Assembly (NCBI RefSeq): GCF_003024605.1
Contig: NZ_PYJQ01000010.1
Location: 186,001-250,000, forward strand
DNA: 64,000 bases
From: Rhizobium sp. JAB6
GTDB lineage: Bacteria > Pseudomonadota > Alphaproteobacteria > Rhizobiales > Rhizobiaceae
Direction: 5' to 3'
This document shows, piece after piece, positions 37,147-44,387 of this stretch. Each line of letters opens with the position of its first letter. Within the stretch, counting starts at the first letter, position 1. The translations under genes and the position numbers were made by a program. Under the pieces are notes generated by a model that saw only the letters and a program-made list of their open reading frames with translations, ran no database searches and was not told where the DNA came from.

Positions 37147-37180
37147 GGGCGGCCCCATGAATGGCCGCCCATTTCGTTTG
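37147..37180 (+). terminator. Rho-independent terminator after leuC
   Basis: GGGCGGCC (37147-37154), 8-base loop, GGCCGCCC (37163-37170), then ATTTCGTTTG. The T-run is interrupted, but the stem is strong and lies 27 bases past the leuC stop. Confidence 0.75.
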
Positions 37181-37220
37181 TGGATAGAAAATCGCATATC
37201 AAACGGGGTTGGTGCCCAAC

Positions 37221-37272
37221 GCACCTTCTCCCCTCGGGGAGAAGGTGGCCCGAAGGGGTCGGATGAGGGGGA
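37221..37272 (+). repeat. GC-rich palindromic element, CTTCTCCCC type (copy E3)
   Basis: CACCTTCTCCCC-tc-GGGGAGAAGGTG, a perfect 12-bp stem, followed by GCCCGAAGGGGTC and GGATGAGGGGG. Nearly identical to copy E1 at 18564. It lies between leuC and the 3' end of the convergent exporter gene. Confidence 0.85.
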
Positions 37273-37317
37273 CAATGGCCTTGGACTCATCAGCTTCGGT
37301 GTCCCCGGCATACCCCC

Positions 37318-38214
37318 TTATCCGCCTGTCGGCACCTTCGCTCCCGGAGAAGGAGTCTGCCCGGCCGGAGCCTGCTGCGCCCGCTGGCTCAGCCAGACGC
37401 TGGCGAGCACAATGATGATGCCGAAGATCTGCATCGGGCTCAGCTGCTGGCCGAGCACGGCCCAGCCGAGGATTACCGCGGTCGTCGGGCTGAGGAAGCC
37501 GAGCGGCGAAACCATCGAGGGTTCGAGCCGCGACAGACCGCGGAACCAGAGAATATAGGTCAGCGCCGCGCCGATCAGCCCGAGATAGGCAAAGCCGAGA
37601 ATGTTTGCGCCGGTCAGATGCGGCAGCGCAGGCTCAAGCAGCAGCGCTACCGGCAGCAACAGCACGCCGCCCGCCGTCAGTTGCCATGCCGTGAAGGTCA
37701 GGGGCGAGACATCGGGCCGCCAGCGGCGGCTGAGCACGGTTCCGGCCGCCATGGAGAAGGCGCCGGCGATGCCGGCAACAATGCCGGTCGGATCGAGCGT
37801 TGCATTCGGCGTCAGGATCAGCAGCGCGACACCGCCGATACCGGCAATCGCCGCAATGATGGAAAGGCTGCGGATCGGCGACCCCAGCAGAAATCGTGCG
37901 AGCACGATGACGATCAGCGGCTGGACGGCACCGACCGTCGCGGCCACGCCACCCGGCAGCCGGTAAGCCGAAATGAACAGCAGCCACCAGAAGACCGAGA
38001 AATTCAGCGCCCCGAGCACCAGCGACTTCAGCCACCAGGCCCCATGCGGCAGCCGCCGCACGATAAGGAGCAGTAGCAAGCCGGCCGGTAGCGCGCGCAG
38101 CATCGCGACCGTAAGGGGATAGCCGGCGGGCAAAAGCTGCGTCGTCACCAGATAGGTGCTGCCCCAGATCGCCGGCGCGATGGCGGTGAGCAACAGGTCG
38201 ACATTGCGGTTCAT
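37318..38214 (-). CDS. EamA/DMT-family exporter
   Basis: 298-aa drug/metabolite transporter with ten hydrophobic helices arranged as two EamA repeats (about 5-140 and 150-285). Conserved bits: AIWGSTYLVTTQLLPAG, LLFISAYRLPGGVAATVGAVQPLIVIVLA, and RLEPSMVSPLGFLSPTTAVILGWAVLGQ. ATG 38214 has GAGG about 9 bases upstream; the open frame 14 codons further up runs through operator sequence. It is divergent from a MarR regulator across 83 bases containing two palindromes, so it is very likely under that regulator. The C-terminal tail (QAPAGQTPSPGAKVPTGG) is non-conserved. Confidence 0.9.
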   Translation of the reverse strand: MNRNVDLLLTAIAPAIWGSTYLVTTQLLPAGYPLTVAMLRALPAGLLLLLIVRRLPHGAWWLKSLVLGALNFSVFWWLLFISAYRLPGGVAATVGAVQPLIVIVLARFLLGSPIRSLSIIAAIAGIGGVALLILTPNATLDPTGIVAGIAGAFSMAAGTVLSRRWRPDVSPLTFTAWQLTAGGVLLLPVALLLEPALPHLTGANILGFAYLGLIGAALTYILWFRGLSRLEPSMVSPLGFLSPTTAVILGWAVLGQQLSPMQIFGIIIVLASVWLSQRAQQAPAGQTPSPGAKVPTGG

Positions 38215-38232
38215 GGCATCAGCCTCGAAATT

Positions 38233-38276
38233 TATCTTGACCTCAAGATAACTCAAGATACCTTGACGTCAAGATA
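38233..38276. promoter_or_regulatory. two-palindrome MarR operator between the exporter and marR genes
   Basis: Palindrome 1: TATCTTGA-cc-TCAAGATA (38233-38250), perfect 8-bp arms. Palindrome 2: TACCTTGA-cg-TCAAGATA (38259-38276), one mismatch. Between them lies an extra half site CTCAAGATA (38252-38260). The palindrome centres are 26 bases apart, roughly two and a half helical turns. Size and placement suit two MarR dimers controlling both divergent genes. Confidence 0.82.
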
Positions 38277-38297
38277 AATTTATGGCGTGATCCCGGC

Positions 38298-38786
38298 ATG
38301 GATCGCATCGACAAAATTCTTGAGCAATGGCGCCGCGAACGGCCTGACCTGGACACGACCGCCATGGGCCTGCTCGGGCGCCTGCGCAATCTCGCGCTTC
38401 ATCTCTCACGCGAGATGGAGAAGACCTTCGGCCGCTTCAACCTGAACGCGGCGAATTTCGATATGCTGGCGACCCTGCGCCGCTCGGGCGAACCCTACAC
38501 CCTCTCCCCCAGCGACCTGATGGAGACGATGATGGTGTCATCGGGCACGATGACCAATCGCATCGATCAGCTCGAGAGGGCCGGCCTCGTCGCTCGCAGC
38601 CAGAATCCGGATGATGGCCGCAGCTTCCTGATATCCCTGACGCCGAAAGGCTTCGAGCTTATCGACGCGGCGGTGACGGCGCATGTCGAAACGCAGAAAC
38701 GCCTGATCTCCACTCTTTCTGAAGGCGAACGAAAGGCTCTTGACCGGCTGCTGCGCAATTATTTAGCCGACCTCGAATCTGGTTGA
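38298..38786 (+). CDS. MarR-family transcriptional regulator
   Basis: 162-aa winged-helix regulator. The DNA-binding core runs from about residue 50 to 115: NLNAANFDMLATLRRSGEPYTLSPSDLMETMMVSSGTMTNRIDQLERAGLVAR, with the wing at NPDDGRSFLISLTPKG; flanking helices form the dimer interface. It faces the EamA exporter gene over the paired palindromes at 38233-38276, a typical MarR-efflux layout in which ligand release of the repressor would induce both genes. The ATG at 38298 has no strong ribosome site. Confidence 0.92.
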   Translation: MDRIDKILEQWRRERPDLDTTAMGLLGRLRNLALHLSREMEKTFGRFNLNAANFDMLATLRRSGEPYTLSPSDLMETMMVSSGTMTNRIDQLERAGLVARSQNPDDGRSFLISLTPKGFELIDAAVTAHVETQKRLISTLSEGERKALDRLLRNYLADLESG

Positions 38787-38813
38787 ACGCGATCCGGGGC
38801 AGATATCGCGAAT

Positions 38814-38939
38814 TCAGCCCCTCAGCCAGCGATGCGCCGGGTCGACATCCATCCGCGGATGCCAAAGCAGCGAGATCATGACATCCTGGTTATCGCGACC
38901 GCAAACTATGCGCTCATTCAGGGGTCCAACAAAGCACGA
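38814..38939 (-). pseudogene. remnant of a LysR-family regulator (C-terminal ~40 codons)
   Basis: On the minus strand a 42-codon open stretch ends with SLLWHPRMDVDPAHRWLRG and a stop. The WHPR..xDPAHRWLR ending is a very typical C-terminus of LysR regulators. No start, no helix-turn-helix and no effector domain are present; an in-frame stop lies immediately upstream at 38940-38942. It is therefore the tail of a deleted regulator gene. Confidence 0.72.
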
Positions 38940-38985
38940 TCATGGAGGACATAAATGCGGAGCAACGTGGCGTGATTTCCGGTAT

Positions 38986-39216
38986 GTTGAGCTGTCACGA
39001 AATCTTGGCCTGATCGCCGGCGCAGCCGTCATGGGGGCGGTCTTCGCCTTCGCCTCCGGAGCTGCCGACATCACGGCTGCACATCCGGACGCAGTGGCGA
39101 GCGGAACGCAGATTGCATTTGCGGTGGCTGCTCTGCTGATCGCTGGGACACTCGCCGTGGCTATTATGAATATTGCCTTGCTAAGACGCGCCACCTTCTC
39201 GCCTGGGGAATTGTAG
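38986..39216 (+). pseudogene. remnant of an MFS exporter (C-terminal ~76 codons)
   Basis: The frame encodes ELSRNLGLIAGAAVMGAVFA, then a polar loop (SGAADITAAHPDAVASGTQ) and a last hydrophobic helix (AFAVAALLIAGTLAVAIMNIALL). This matches the last two helices of MFS exporters with the SRNLGLITGAS-type motif. Upstream in frame there is only unrelated sequence and a weak start, so the rest of the gene has been lost. Together with the LysR tail 47 bases away it looks like the scar of a divergent LysR/MFS pair. Confidence 0.72.
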
Positions 39217-39323
39217 AGCGCTTAACCTTATTTTCTGGCATCTACTTGGCGTTGTGCACAATATTAACCGAAGCCCACTGTCATGAGCTGCAAGAATGAT
39301 ATTCAGGAGTCGAGTTTCGGCAA

Positions 39324-40478
39324 ATGCTACTCGGAGATGACAAGGTATCTTTAACAGCGTCTGCGAAACTAACGTCATTGGAAGCGATGCGCGGCATCGC
39401 CTCCATAATCGTCATGTTCCATCATTTCTGCCTTGCCTTCCTGCCTTGGATCAAGGAACCATATCCAAAGGGCCTGGCCGGCACACCATTCGCCTGGATC
39501 ATGCGTGGCGAGTCGGCGGTAACCTTCTTTTTTGTCCTTTCCGGCTTTGTACTCGCTCTGAAATTCTATCGGCGCCCTGAATACAAGTCGTTACTCATAT
39601 CCGCGTTGAAACGACTTCCGAGACTGATGGGACCCGCAGCCGTCTCAATCTGCTGCGGCTTCCTCATCCTGTTTTTCAGCCTCCACTATAATGAGGAAGC
39701 CGCTCTCATAACGGGTTCTGACTGGCTCAAGACGTTCGGAAATGCCTATCTGCCGCAAGACTTCACGCCGACACCCGCATCCGCAATCGGACAATTCCTG
39801 CTGGTTTTCCTCTTAAAGAACCATTTCTGGTACAATTCCAATCTTTGGACGATGCGATACGAATATTTTGGCAGCCTTCTCGTTTTTCTGCTGTGCGGGC
39901 TGACGATGCGCCGATCATCGATCGTGCAGCTGATACTGATGATCGGCTCTGCCTACCTCCTCTGGAGGTACGGTCACGCACTCCTGCCATTTGCCGCAGG
40001 CACCTATCTGGCATTCCTCTTCGCATCGACGGGCATGAAAGCCGTCGACAATATCTGGATTGCCGCGCTCGTTGGTCTCATCTCGGTTCTCCTGCTCTGC
40101 TCGCTCGATCTCGATCTCCAGATTGCCGGATCCATAGGCCTGATGGTCTGTCTCATCTATTGCCCGAAACTCGCGCGTCCACTCTCGGGCAGGCTCGGCC
40201 GACTGTTGGGACGTTTCTCCTTCCCTCTTTACCTCGTGCATTTTCTGGTGATCGCGTCGGTGTCGTCCTTGGGCTTTGCCACCATGTACGATTGGTGCGG
40301 TTCCTACGCATGGGCCGCAACGGTCGCGGGGATCATCACTGTTCTCGTGAGCTTGGCCGCAGCAATTCCATTGCTGCTTTTCGATGAGCGCTGGGTCGCG
40401 ACCGTAAACGATATTGCCTCGATGGTGAGCAGGAACGCAGCGGCAATGTACAAGGCGCGCTTTCCAATATCGGACTAA
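39324..40478 (+). CDS. OafA/YrhL-type membrane acyltransferase (acyltransferase 3 family)
   Basis: 384-aa integral membrane protein with about ten helices. The family signature is at the N-terminus: LTSLEAMRGIASIIVMFHHF (catalytic histidine region), then SAVTFFFVLSGFVLALKFYRRP, and LWTMRYEYFGSLLVFLL in the middle; the late FSFPLYLVHFLV is also typical. Such enzymes acetylate or acylate sugars of exopolysaccharide, LPS or Nod factors. Base composition is visibly less GC-rich than that of the neighbours and it lies beside decayed genes, which hints at acquisition by transfer. AGGAG is 15 bases upstream of the ATG, so initiation is not strong. Confidence 0.85.
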   Translation: MLLGDDKVSLTASAKLTSLEAMRGIASIIVMFHHFCLAFLPWIKEPYPKGLAGTPFAWIMRGESAVTFFFVLSGFVLALKFYRRPEYKSLLISALKRLPRLMGPAAVSICCGFLILFFSLHYNEEAALITGSDWLKTFGNAYLPQDFTPTPASAIGQFLLVFLLKNHFWYNSNLWTMRYEYFGSLLVFLLCGLTMRRSSIVQLILMIGSAYLLWRYGHALLPFAAGTYLAFLFASTGMKAVDNIWIAALVGLISVLLLCSLDLDLQIAGSIGLMVCLIYCPKLARPLSGRLGRLLGRFSFPLYLVHFLVIASVSSLGFATMYDWCGSYAWAATVAGIITVLVSLAAAIPLLLFDERWVATVNDIASMVSRNAAAMYKARFPISD

Positions 40479-40489
40479 ATGCTGAGAAA

Positions 40490-40523
40490 GCAAAAAGGCC
40501 CGGCTGCCATCGCAACCGAGCCT
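40490..40523 (-). terminator. Rho-independent terminator of the aldo-keto reductase gene
   Basis: On the minus strand AGGCTCGG-(12 bases)-CCGGGCCT followed by TTTTTGCTTT: 8-bp stem with one G-T pair, 29 bases past the reductase stop. The same palindrome lies 12 bases after the acyltransferase stop but has no T-run on that strand. Confidence 0.85.
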
Positions 40524-40551
40524 CCTTCAAACCTGGAGATTCGCAAGCGGG

Positions 40552-41382
40552 TTAAAAGCTCGCCGTCAGCGGATCCGGGCCGATGCGGCCGCCGGCCGAA
40601 TCGAGCTTGGCGATCTCTGCCAGATCGTCGCCGTCGAGCTTGAAATCGAATACCCTATGGTTTTCCTCGATGCGGCTCGGCGTCACCGATTTCGGGATGA
40701 CGATCAGACCATTGTCGATGTGCCAGCGGATGATGATCTGTGCAGGGGTGCGGCCATGCTTGGCGGCGATCTTGCCGATGACGGCATTGGTGAGAAGCTT
40801 GCCCTGGCCGAGCGGGCTCCAGGATTCGGTCTTGATGCCGAGCTTGTCGTGCACGGCGCGCAATTCCTTCTGCTGGAAGGTCGGGTGCAGCTCGATCTGG
40901 TTGAGGACGGGCGTCACCCCGGTCTCGCCGATGATACGTTCGAGATGCGCCGCGGCAAAATTGGAAACGCCGATCGAGCGGGCACGGCCTTCTTCCTTCA
41001 GGCGCACGAAGGCCTTCCAGGTATCGAGATAGCGGTTGCGATGCGGCGACGGCCAATGGATGAGGTAGAGATCGATATAGTCGGTGCCGAGCCGCTTCAG
41101 GCTTTCGTCGAAGGCCTTCAGCGTGGAATCGAAGCCTTGCGCCTCGTTCCATAGCTTGGTGGTGAGATAGATGTTCTCGCGGGCAACGCCCGACTGGCGC
41201 ACGCCTTCGCCCACACCATCCTCATTGGCATAGATGGCTGCGGTGTCGATATGGCGGTAACCGGCTTTCAAAGCCGTGCTGACGGCCATCGGCGCGACGT
41301 TTTCCGGCGTCTGCCAGACGCCGAGGCCGACCTGGGGAATGGAATTGCCGTCATTGAACGTGATTGTCGGTTGGGCGGTCAC
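40552..41382 (-). CDS. aldo/keto reductase, diketogluconate-reductase-like
   Basis: 276-aa NADPH-dependent (beta/alpha)8-barrel oxidoreductase of the AKR5 type. The catalytic tetrad is visible: Asp and Tyr in YRHIDTAAIYANED, Lys in LTTKLWNEAQ and His in DLYLIHWPSP. Cofactor-binding segments include SIGVSNFAAAHL, LNQIELHPTFQQ, ESWSPLGQGKLL and VIPKSVTPSRIEEN. It most resembles 2,5-diketo-D-gluconic acid reductases and broad-range aldehyde reductases; the substrate is uncertain. It is a single-gene unit with its own terminator. Confidence 0.92.
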   Translation of the reverse strand: MTAQPTITFNDGNSIPQVGLGVWQTPENVAPMAVSTALKAGYRHIDTAAIYANEDGVGEGVRQSGVARENIYLTTKLWNEAQGFDSTLKAFDESLKRLGTDYIDLYLIHWPSPHRNRYLDTWKAFVRLKEEGRARSIGVSNFAAAHLERIIGETGVTPVLNQIELHPTFQQKELRAVHDKLGIKTESWSPLGQGKLLTNAVIGKIAAKHGRTPAQIIIRWHIDNGLIVIPKSVTPSRIEENHRVFDFKLDGDDLAEIAKLDSAGGRIGPDPLTASF

Positions 41383-41523
41383 GATAAGTCTCCAAAGGAT
41401 GATAAGGGGGTGGAGTGAAGGCGTAATTTAAATTCTGAAAGATGGGCGGTCAGGTCCGCAAAGGCGCACCGGTCGAAATCCCATATAGTGGAGAATATCG
41501 GGATGTTAACCCCGGGCGGCATT

Positions 41524-42072
41524 TCAGACAACCCGAACGGTCGTACCTTTCCGCAGGGATGGCAGGATGCGCTTCATGTCGCGCAGGCTGACTGCGACAC
41601 ACCCGGCCGTCGGCTCATATCCCGGCCTGATCAGGTGGAAGAAAATCGCTGAGCCGCGGTTGCGCCGGCGCGAGCGCACATTCCAATCGAGCACCAAGCA
41701 GATATCGTAAAGACCGTCGCCCCGCCGCAATTCCTCGTGACTTGGTTTGAAGGGCGCCTTCACCGGCCTGTTGTAGTTGGGATCGTCGGATTGATCGCAC
41801 CAGAGCATATCCTTGCGGATATGCCGCATCGGCAGGGCTGTCCGTAGAAAGCGGACGCGATCGCCGCGCGTGAAGCCGTAGAGCAGCTTCATGGCGGCAA
41901 TGGGCGTCGCGCCGTCGCCCTCCCGCTTCAATATGCTGCGTCCGGACCGGCCGATCGCCGCCAGCACGGTCATGCCCCCAACCCGCACCAATGCGCGCGT
42001 CTTCTGGACCGGCGCAGGCCGCACGACGATCGTCGATGCGGTCCGCCCTGCCCCCGCTCTTGTCTTTTGCAT
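41524..42072 (-). CDS. L,D-transpeptidase-like (YkuD-domain) protein
   Basis: 182 aa. The C-terminal half has the YkuD active site as FHLIRPGYEPTAGCVAVS, with a histidine and the catalytic cysteine in a TAGC variant of the usual SxGC/SHGC motif; the N-terminal half contains GRSGRSILKREGDGATP, typical of the YkuD fold. No signal peptide is visible, unlike peptidoglycan L,D-transpeptidases, so location and substrate are open. ATG 42072 has AGGA immediately upstream; a GTG three codons earlier has no ribosome site. It is divergent from the response-regulator gene across 148 bases. Confidence 0.85.
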   Translation of the reverse strand: MQKTRAGAGRTASTIVVRPAPVQKTRALVRVGGMTVLAAIGRSGRSILKREGDGATPIAAMKLLYGFTRGDRVRFLRTALPMRHIRKDMLWCDQSDDPNYNRPVKAPFKPSHEELRRGDGLYDICLVLDWNVRSRRRNRGSAIFFHLIRPGYEPTAGCVAVSLRDMKRILPSLRKGTTVRVV

Positions 42073-42220
42073 TTTCCTCACATGTTTTTGCTTTGCGTGT
42101 GATTTCGTTTGAAATCATAGCAGTTTCAACCAAACGACCAAGCCTGAGTCGCCTCGCGACTTGCCAAAAGTGCAATTTGGCGTAGGACTTAGGAGGAATG
42201 AGAACAAGGACCCGAACGGC

Positions 42221-42904
42221 ATGACGGCACGCACCATTCTCCTGGTGGATGATGACAACGACCTGCGTGAGATGTTAGTCGAGCAATTATCGCTTTACGA
42301 GGAATTCAACGTCCTGCAGGAAGTGACCGCCGGAAAGGGCGTGCAGACGGCGCGTACCGTACCCGTCGATCTCCTGATCATGGATGTCGGCCTGCCCGAT
42401 ATGGACGGCCGCGAGGCCGTGAAGCTGCTGCGCAAGAACGGCTTCAAGCCGCCGATCATCATGCTGACGGGCCATGACACGGACTCCGACACCATCCTCG
42501 GGCTTGAAGCCGGCGCCAACGATTACGTGACGAAGCCTTTCCGCTTCGCCGTCCTCCTCGCCCGCATTCGCGCGCAGCTGCGCCAGCACGAGCAGAGCGA
42601 GGACGCGACCTTTACCGTCGGTCGCTACCTCTTCAAGCCCAGCCAGAAGCTGCTCACTACCGAAGACGGGCAGAAGATCCGCCTGACGGAAAAGGAAGCG
42701 GCCATCATCCGCTATCTCTATCGCGCCGACCAGAGGGTCGTGACCCGCGATATCCTTCTTGAAGAGGTCTGGGGCTACAATTCCGGCGTCACCACCCATA
42801 CGCTCGAGACGCATGTCTACCGCCTTCGCCAGAAGATCGAACGCGATCCCTCCAACGCCGAAATCCTGGTCACGGAAAACGGCGGCTACAAGATCATTCC
42901 GTAG
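42221..42904 (+). CDS. OmpR-type response regulator, CenR/OtpR-like
   Basis: 227-aa two-component regulator. The receiver domain (1-115) has the acidic pocket LVDDDND, phospho-acceptor aspartate in LIMDVGLPDMDG, TGHD and the lysine of NDYVTKPFR. The C-terminal winged helix (about 130-225) reads LTEKEAAIIRYLYRADQRVVTRDILLEEVWGYNSGVTTHTLETHVYRLRQKIE, split by the normal loops. No histidine kinase is adjacent. The following gene is a cyclic-nucleotide-binding protein; the same pair occurs in Brucella as otpR and its neighbour, and in Caulobacter the orthologue is the envelope regulator CenR. AAGGA is 10 bases upstream of ATG 42221. Confidence 0.9.
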   Translation: MTARTILLVDDDNDLREMLVEQLSLYEEFNVLQEVTAGKGVQTARTVPVDLLIMDVGLPDMDGREAVKLLRKNGFKPPIIMLTGHDTDSDTILGLEAGANDYVTKPFRFAVLLARIRAQLRQHEQSEDATFTVGRYLFKPSQKLLTTEDGQKIRLTEKEAAIIRYLYRADQRVVTRDILLEEVWGYNSGVTTHTLETHVYRLRQKIERDPSNAEILVTENGGYKIIP

Positions 42905-42911
42905 GCAATCG

Positions 42912-43367
42912 ATGGCGCTGAACGACGATATCCGACTGCTGTCGCAACTGCCGCTGTTTCACGGCATGGGCGACGAGCCGCTGCGGCTGATCGCCTTCGG
43001 CGCCGACCGCCGCCATGTGAATGAAGGCCAGACGCTGTTCCGCGAGAAATCGCCCGCCGAATGCGCCTATGTCATCACGCGCGGCAGTTTCGAGCTCAGC
43101 ACCATCGACGCAGACGGCCGAAAGCAGGTGGAAGCGATAGTCCAGGCAGGCACCATGCTTTCGGAACTGGCGATGGTGACCTTGGTGGAGCGGAAGTATA
43201 CGGCTGTCGCCGCCGAAGAATCCGACGTGATCCGCATCACGCGCGCCCTCTTTCACCGGTTGATCGAAGAATATCCGGACGCCGGTCTGCTGATCCAGAA
43301 CCGCATCCGTGAAAACTTCGCCGCTCTGGCGAGGCAAGCGGCCGCAATGCTCGGCCGCTTCTCTTAA
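42912..43367 (+). CDS. cyclic-nucleotide-binding-domain protein without DNA-binding domain
   Basis: 151-aa protein consisting of one cNMP-binding (CRP-like) domain: LLSQLPLFHGMGDEPLRLIAFGADRRHVNEGQTLFREKSPAECAYVITRGSFELS in several conserved pieces, with the phosphate-binding cassette region GTMLSELAMVTLVERKYTAVAAEE. The classical FGE(I/L)ALL..RxA is present only loosely (LSELAMVTLVERKYTA). No helix-turn-helix follows, so it cannot act like CRP on DNA. It starts 7 bases after the response-regulator gene and is surely co-transcribed, suggesting a partner or modifier of that regulator. Confidence 0.88.
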   Translation: MALNDDIRLLSQLPLFHGMGDEPLRLIAFGADRRHVNEGQTLFREKSPAECAYVITRGSFELSTIDADGRKQVEAIVQAGTMLSELAMVTLVERKYTAVAAEESDVIRITRALFHRLIEEYPDAGLLIQNRIRENFAALARQAAAMLGRFS

Positions 43368-43382
43368 AACGAGCAATCCCTT

Positions 43383-44186
43383 TTAGAGATTGAAATGCGC
43401 CACGACCGGCACGTGGTCGGACGGACGGTCCCAGCCGCGCGCCGCCTTCAGAATCTCGATCCTCTGCAGATGCGGACCGAGATCAGATGACGACCAGATG
43501 TGATCGAGACGACGGCCGCGATCGGCGGCCTCCCAGTCCTTGGCGCGATAGCTCCACCACGTATAGAGCTTTTCGTTTTCCGGCACCTGCTGGCGCATCA
43601 GATCGAGCCAGGAGCCGCGCTTCATCACCTCGAGCAACCCTTCTGTCTCCACAGGCGTATGACTGACGATCTTTAAAAGCTGCTTGTGCGACCAGACGTC
43701 ATGCTCCAGCGGCGCGATATTCAGATCGCCGACAAGGATGGCGGAGGTGTTCTGCTCGGCATTGGCATGCAGCTTCTTCATCTCCTCGATGAAATCGAGC
43801 TTGTGGCCGAATTTCGGATTGATCGTGCGATCAGGTTCGTCGCCGCCGGCCGGAACATAGAAATTATGCAGGCGGATGCGCCGGCCGCCGCGCTCGAAGA
43901 TGGCCGAGATATGCCTGCTGTCGCCGACATTGCAATAATCCTGGCGATGATCCTCGGTCAGCGGGAAACGCGAGGCGATTGCCACCCCATGATAGCCCTT
44001 CTGACCATGGATGATGATGTGCTCATAACCAAGCGCGCGGAGCGGCGCATGGGGGAAAAGCTCGTTCGGAACCTTGGTTTCCTGCAGGCAGAGAATATCC
44101 GGCCGGGCCTGCATGACGAACCGCTCGACAATGGGCATACGCAGCCGCACCGAGTTGATATTCCAGGTCGCAATCGAAAATCCCAT
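43383..44186 (-). CDS. xthA: exodeoxyribonuclease III
   Basis: 267-aa AP endonuclease/3'-5' exonuclease for base-excision repair. Active-site blocks are complete: ATWNINSVRLR, CLQETKV (metal-binding glutamate), FYVPAGGDEPD, LVGDLNIAPLEHDVW, WWSYRAKDWEAADRGRRLDHIW and SDHVPVVAHF. The gene ends 15 bases from the convergent cyclic-nucleotide-binding gene. Upstream it follows lolA and ftsK on the same strand, an arrangement conserved in alphaproteobacteria, with a palindromic repeat in the lolA-xthA gap. Confidence 0.96.
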   Translation of the reverse strand: MGFSIATWNINSVRLRMPIVERFVMQARPDILCLQETKVPNELFPHAPLRALGYEHIIIHGQKGYHGVAIASRFPLTEDHRQDYCNVGDSRHISAIFERGGRRIRLHNFYVPAGGDEPDRTINPKFGHKLDFIEEMKKLHANAEQNTSAILVGDLNIAPLEHDVWSHKQLLKIVSHTPVETEGLLEVMKRGSWLDLMRQQVPENEKLYTWWSYRAKDWEAADRGRRLDHIWSSSDLGPHLQRIEILKAARGWDRPSDHVPVVAHFNL

Positions 44187-44202
44187 GCCCGAGCCTTTCC
44201 TT

Positions 44203-44255
44203 AGAGCAATTCGAGGAAAAGTGCGCAGCGTTTTTCCATCCGGAATTGCGTCAAA
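44203..44255. repeat. dispersed palindromic repeat, GCAATTCC type (copy 2)
   Basis: Arms GCAATTC (44206-44212) and GAATTGC (44243-44249) with core GAGGAAAAGTGCGCAGCGTT. Same element as copy 1 at 3811. It lies immediately upstream of xthA. Confidence 0.82.
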
Positions 44256-44387
44256 ACAGACAGCCGGAGCGACTGAGCGATTCGATCAAGCGCTGGTCTC
44301 TCCGGTCAGCGTAAGGCTTTAGACCGGCTGCAGCGGAAAGAAAAGCGCCATTCCGCGCTTACCTATGGCTCGGTACGGAGACGACGC

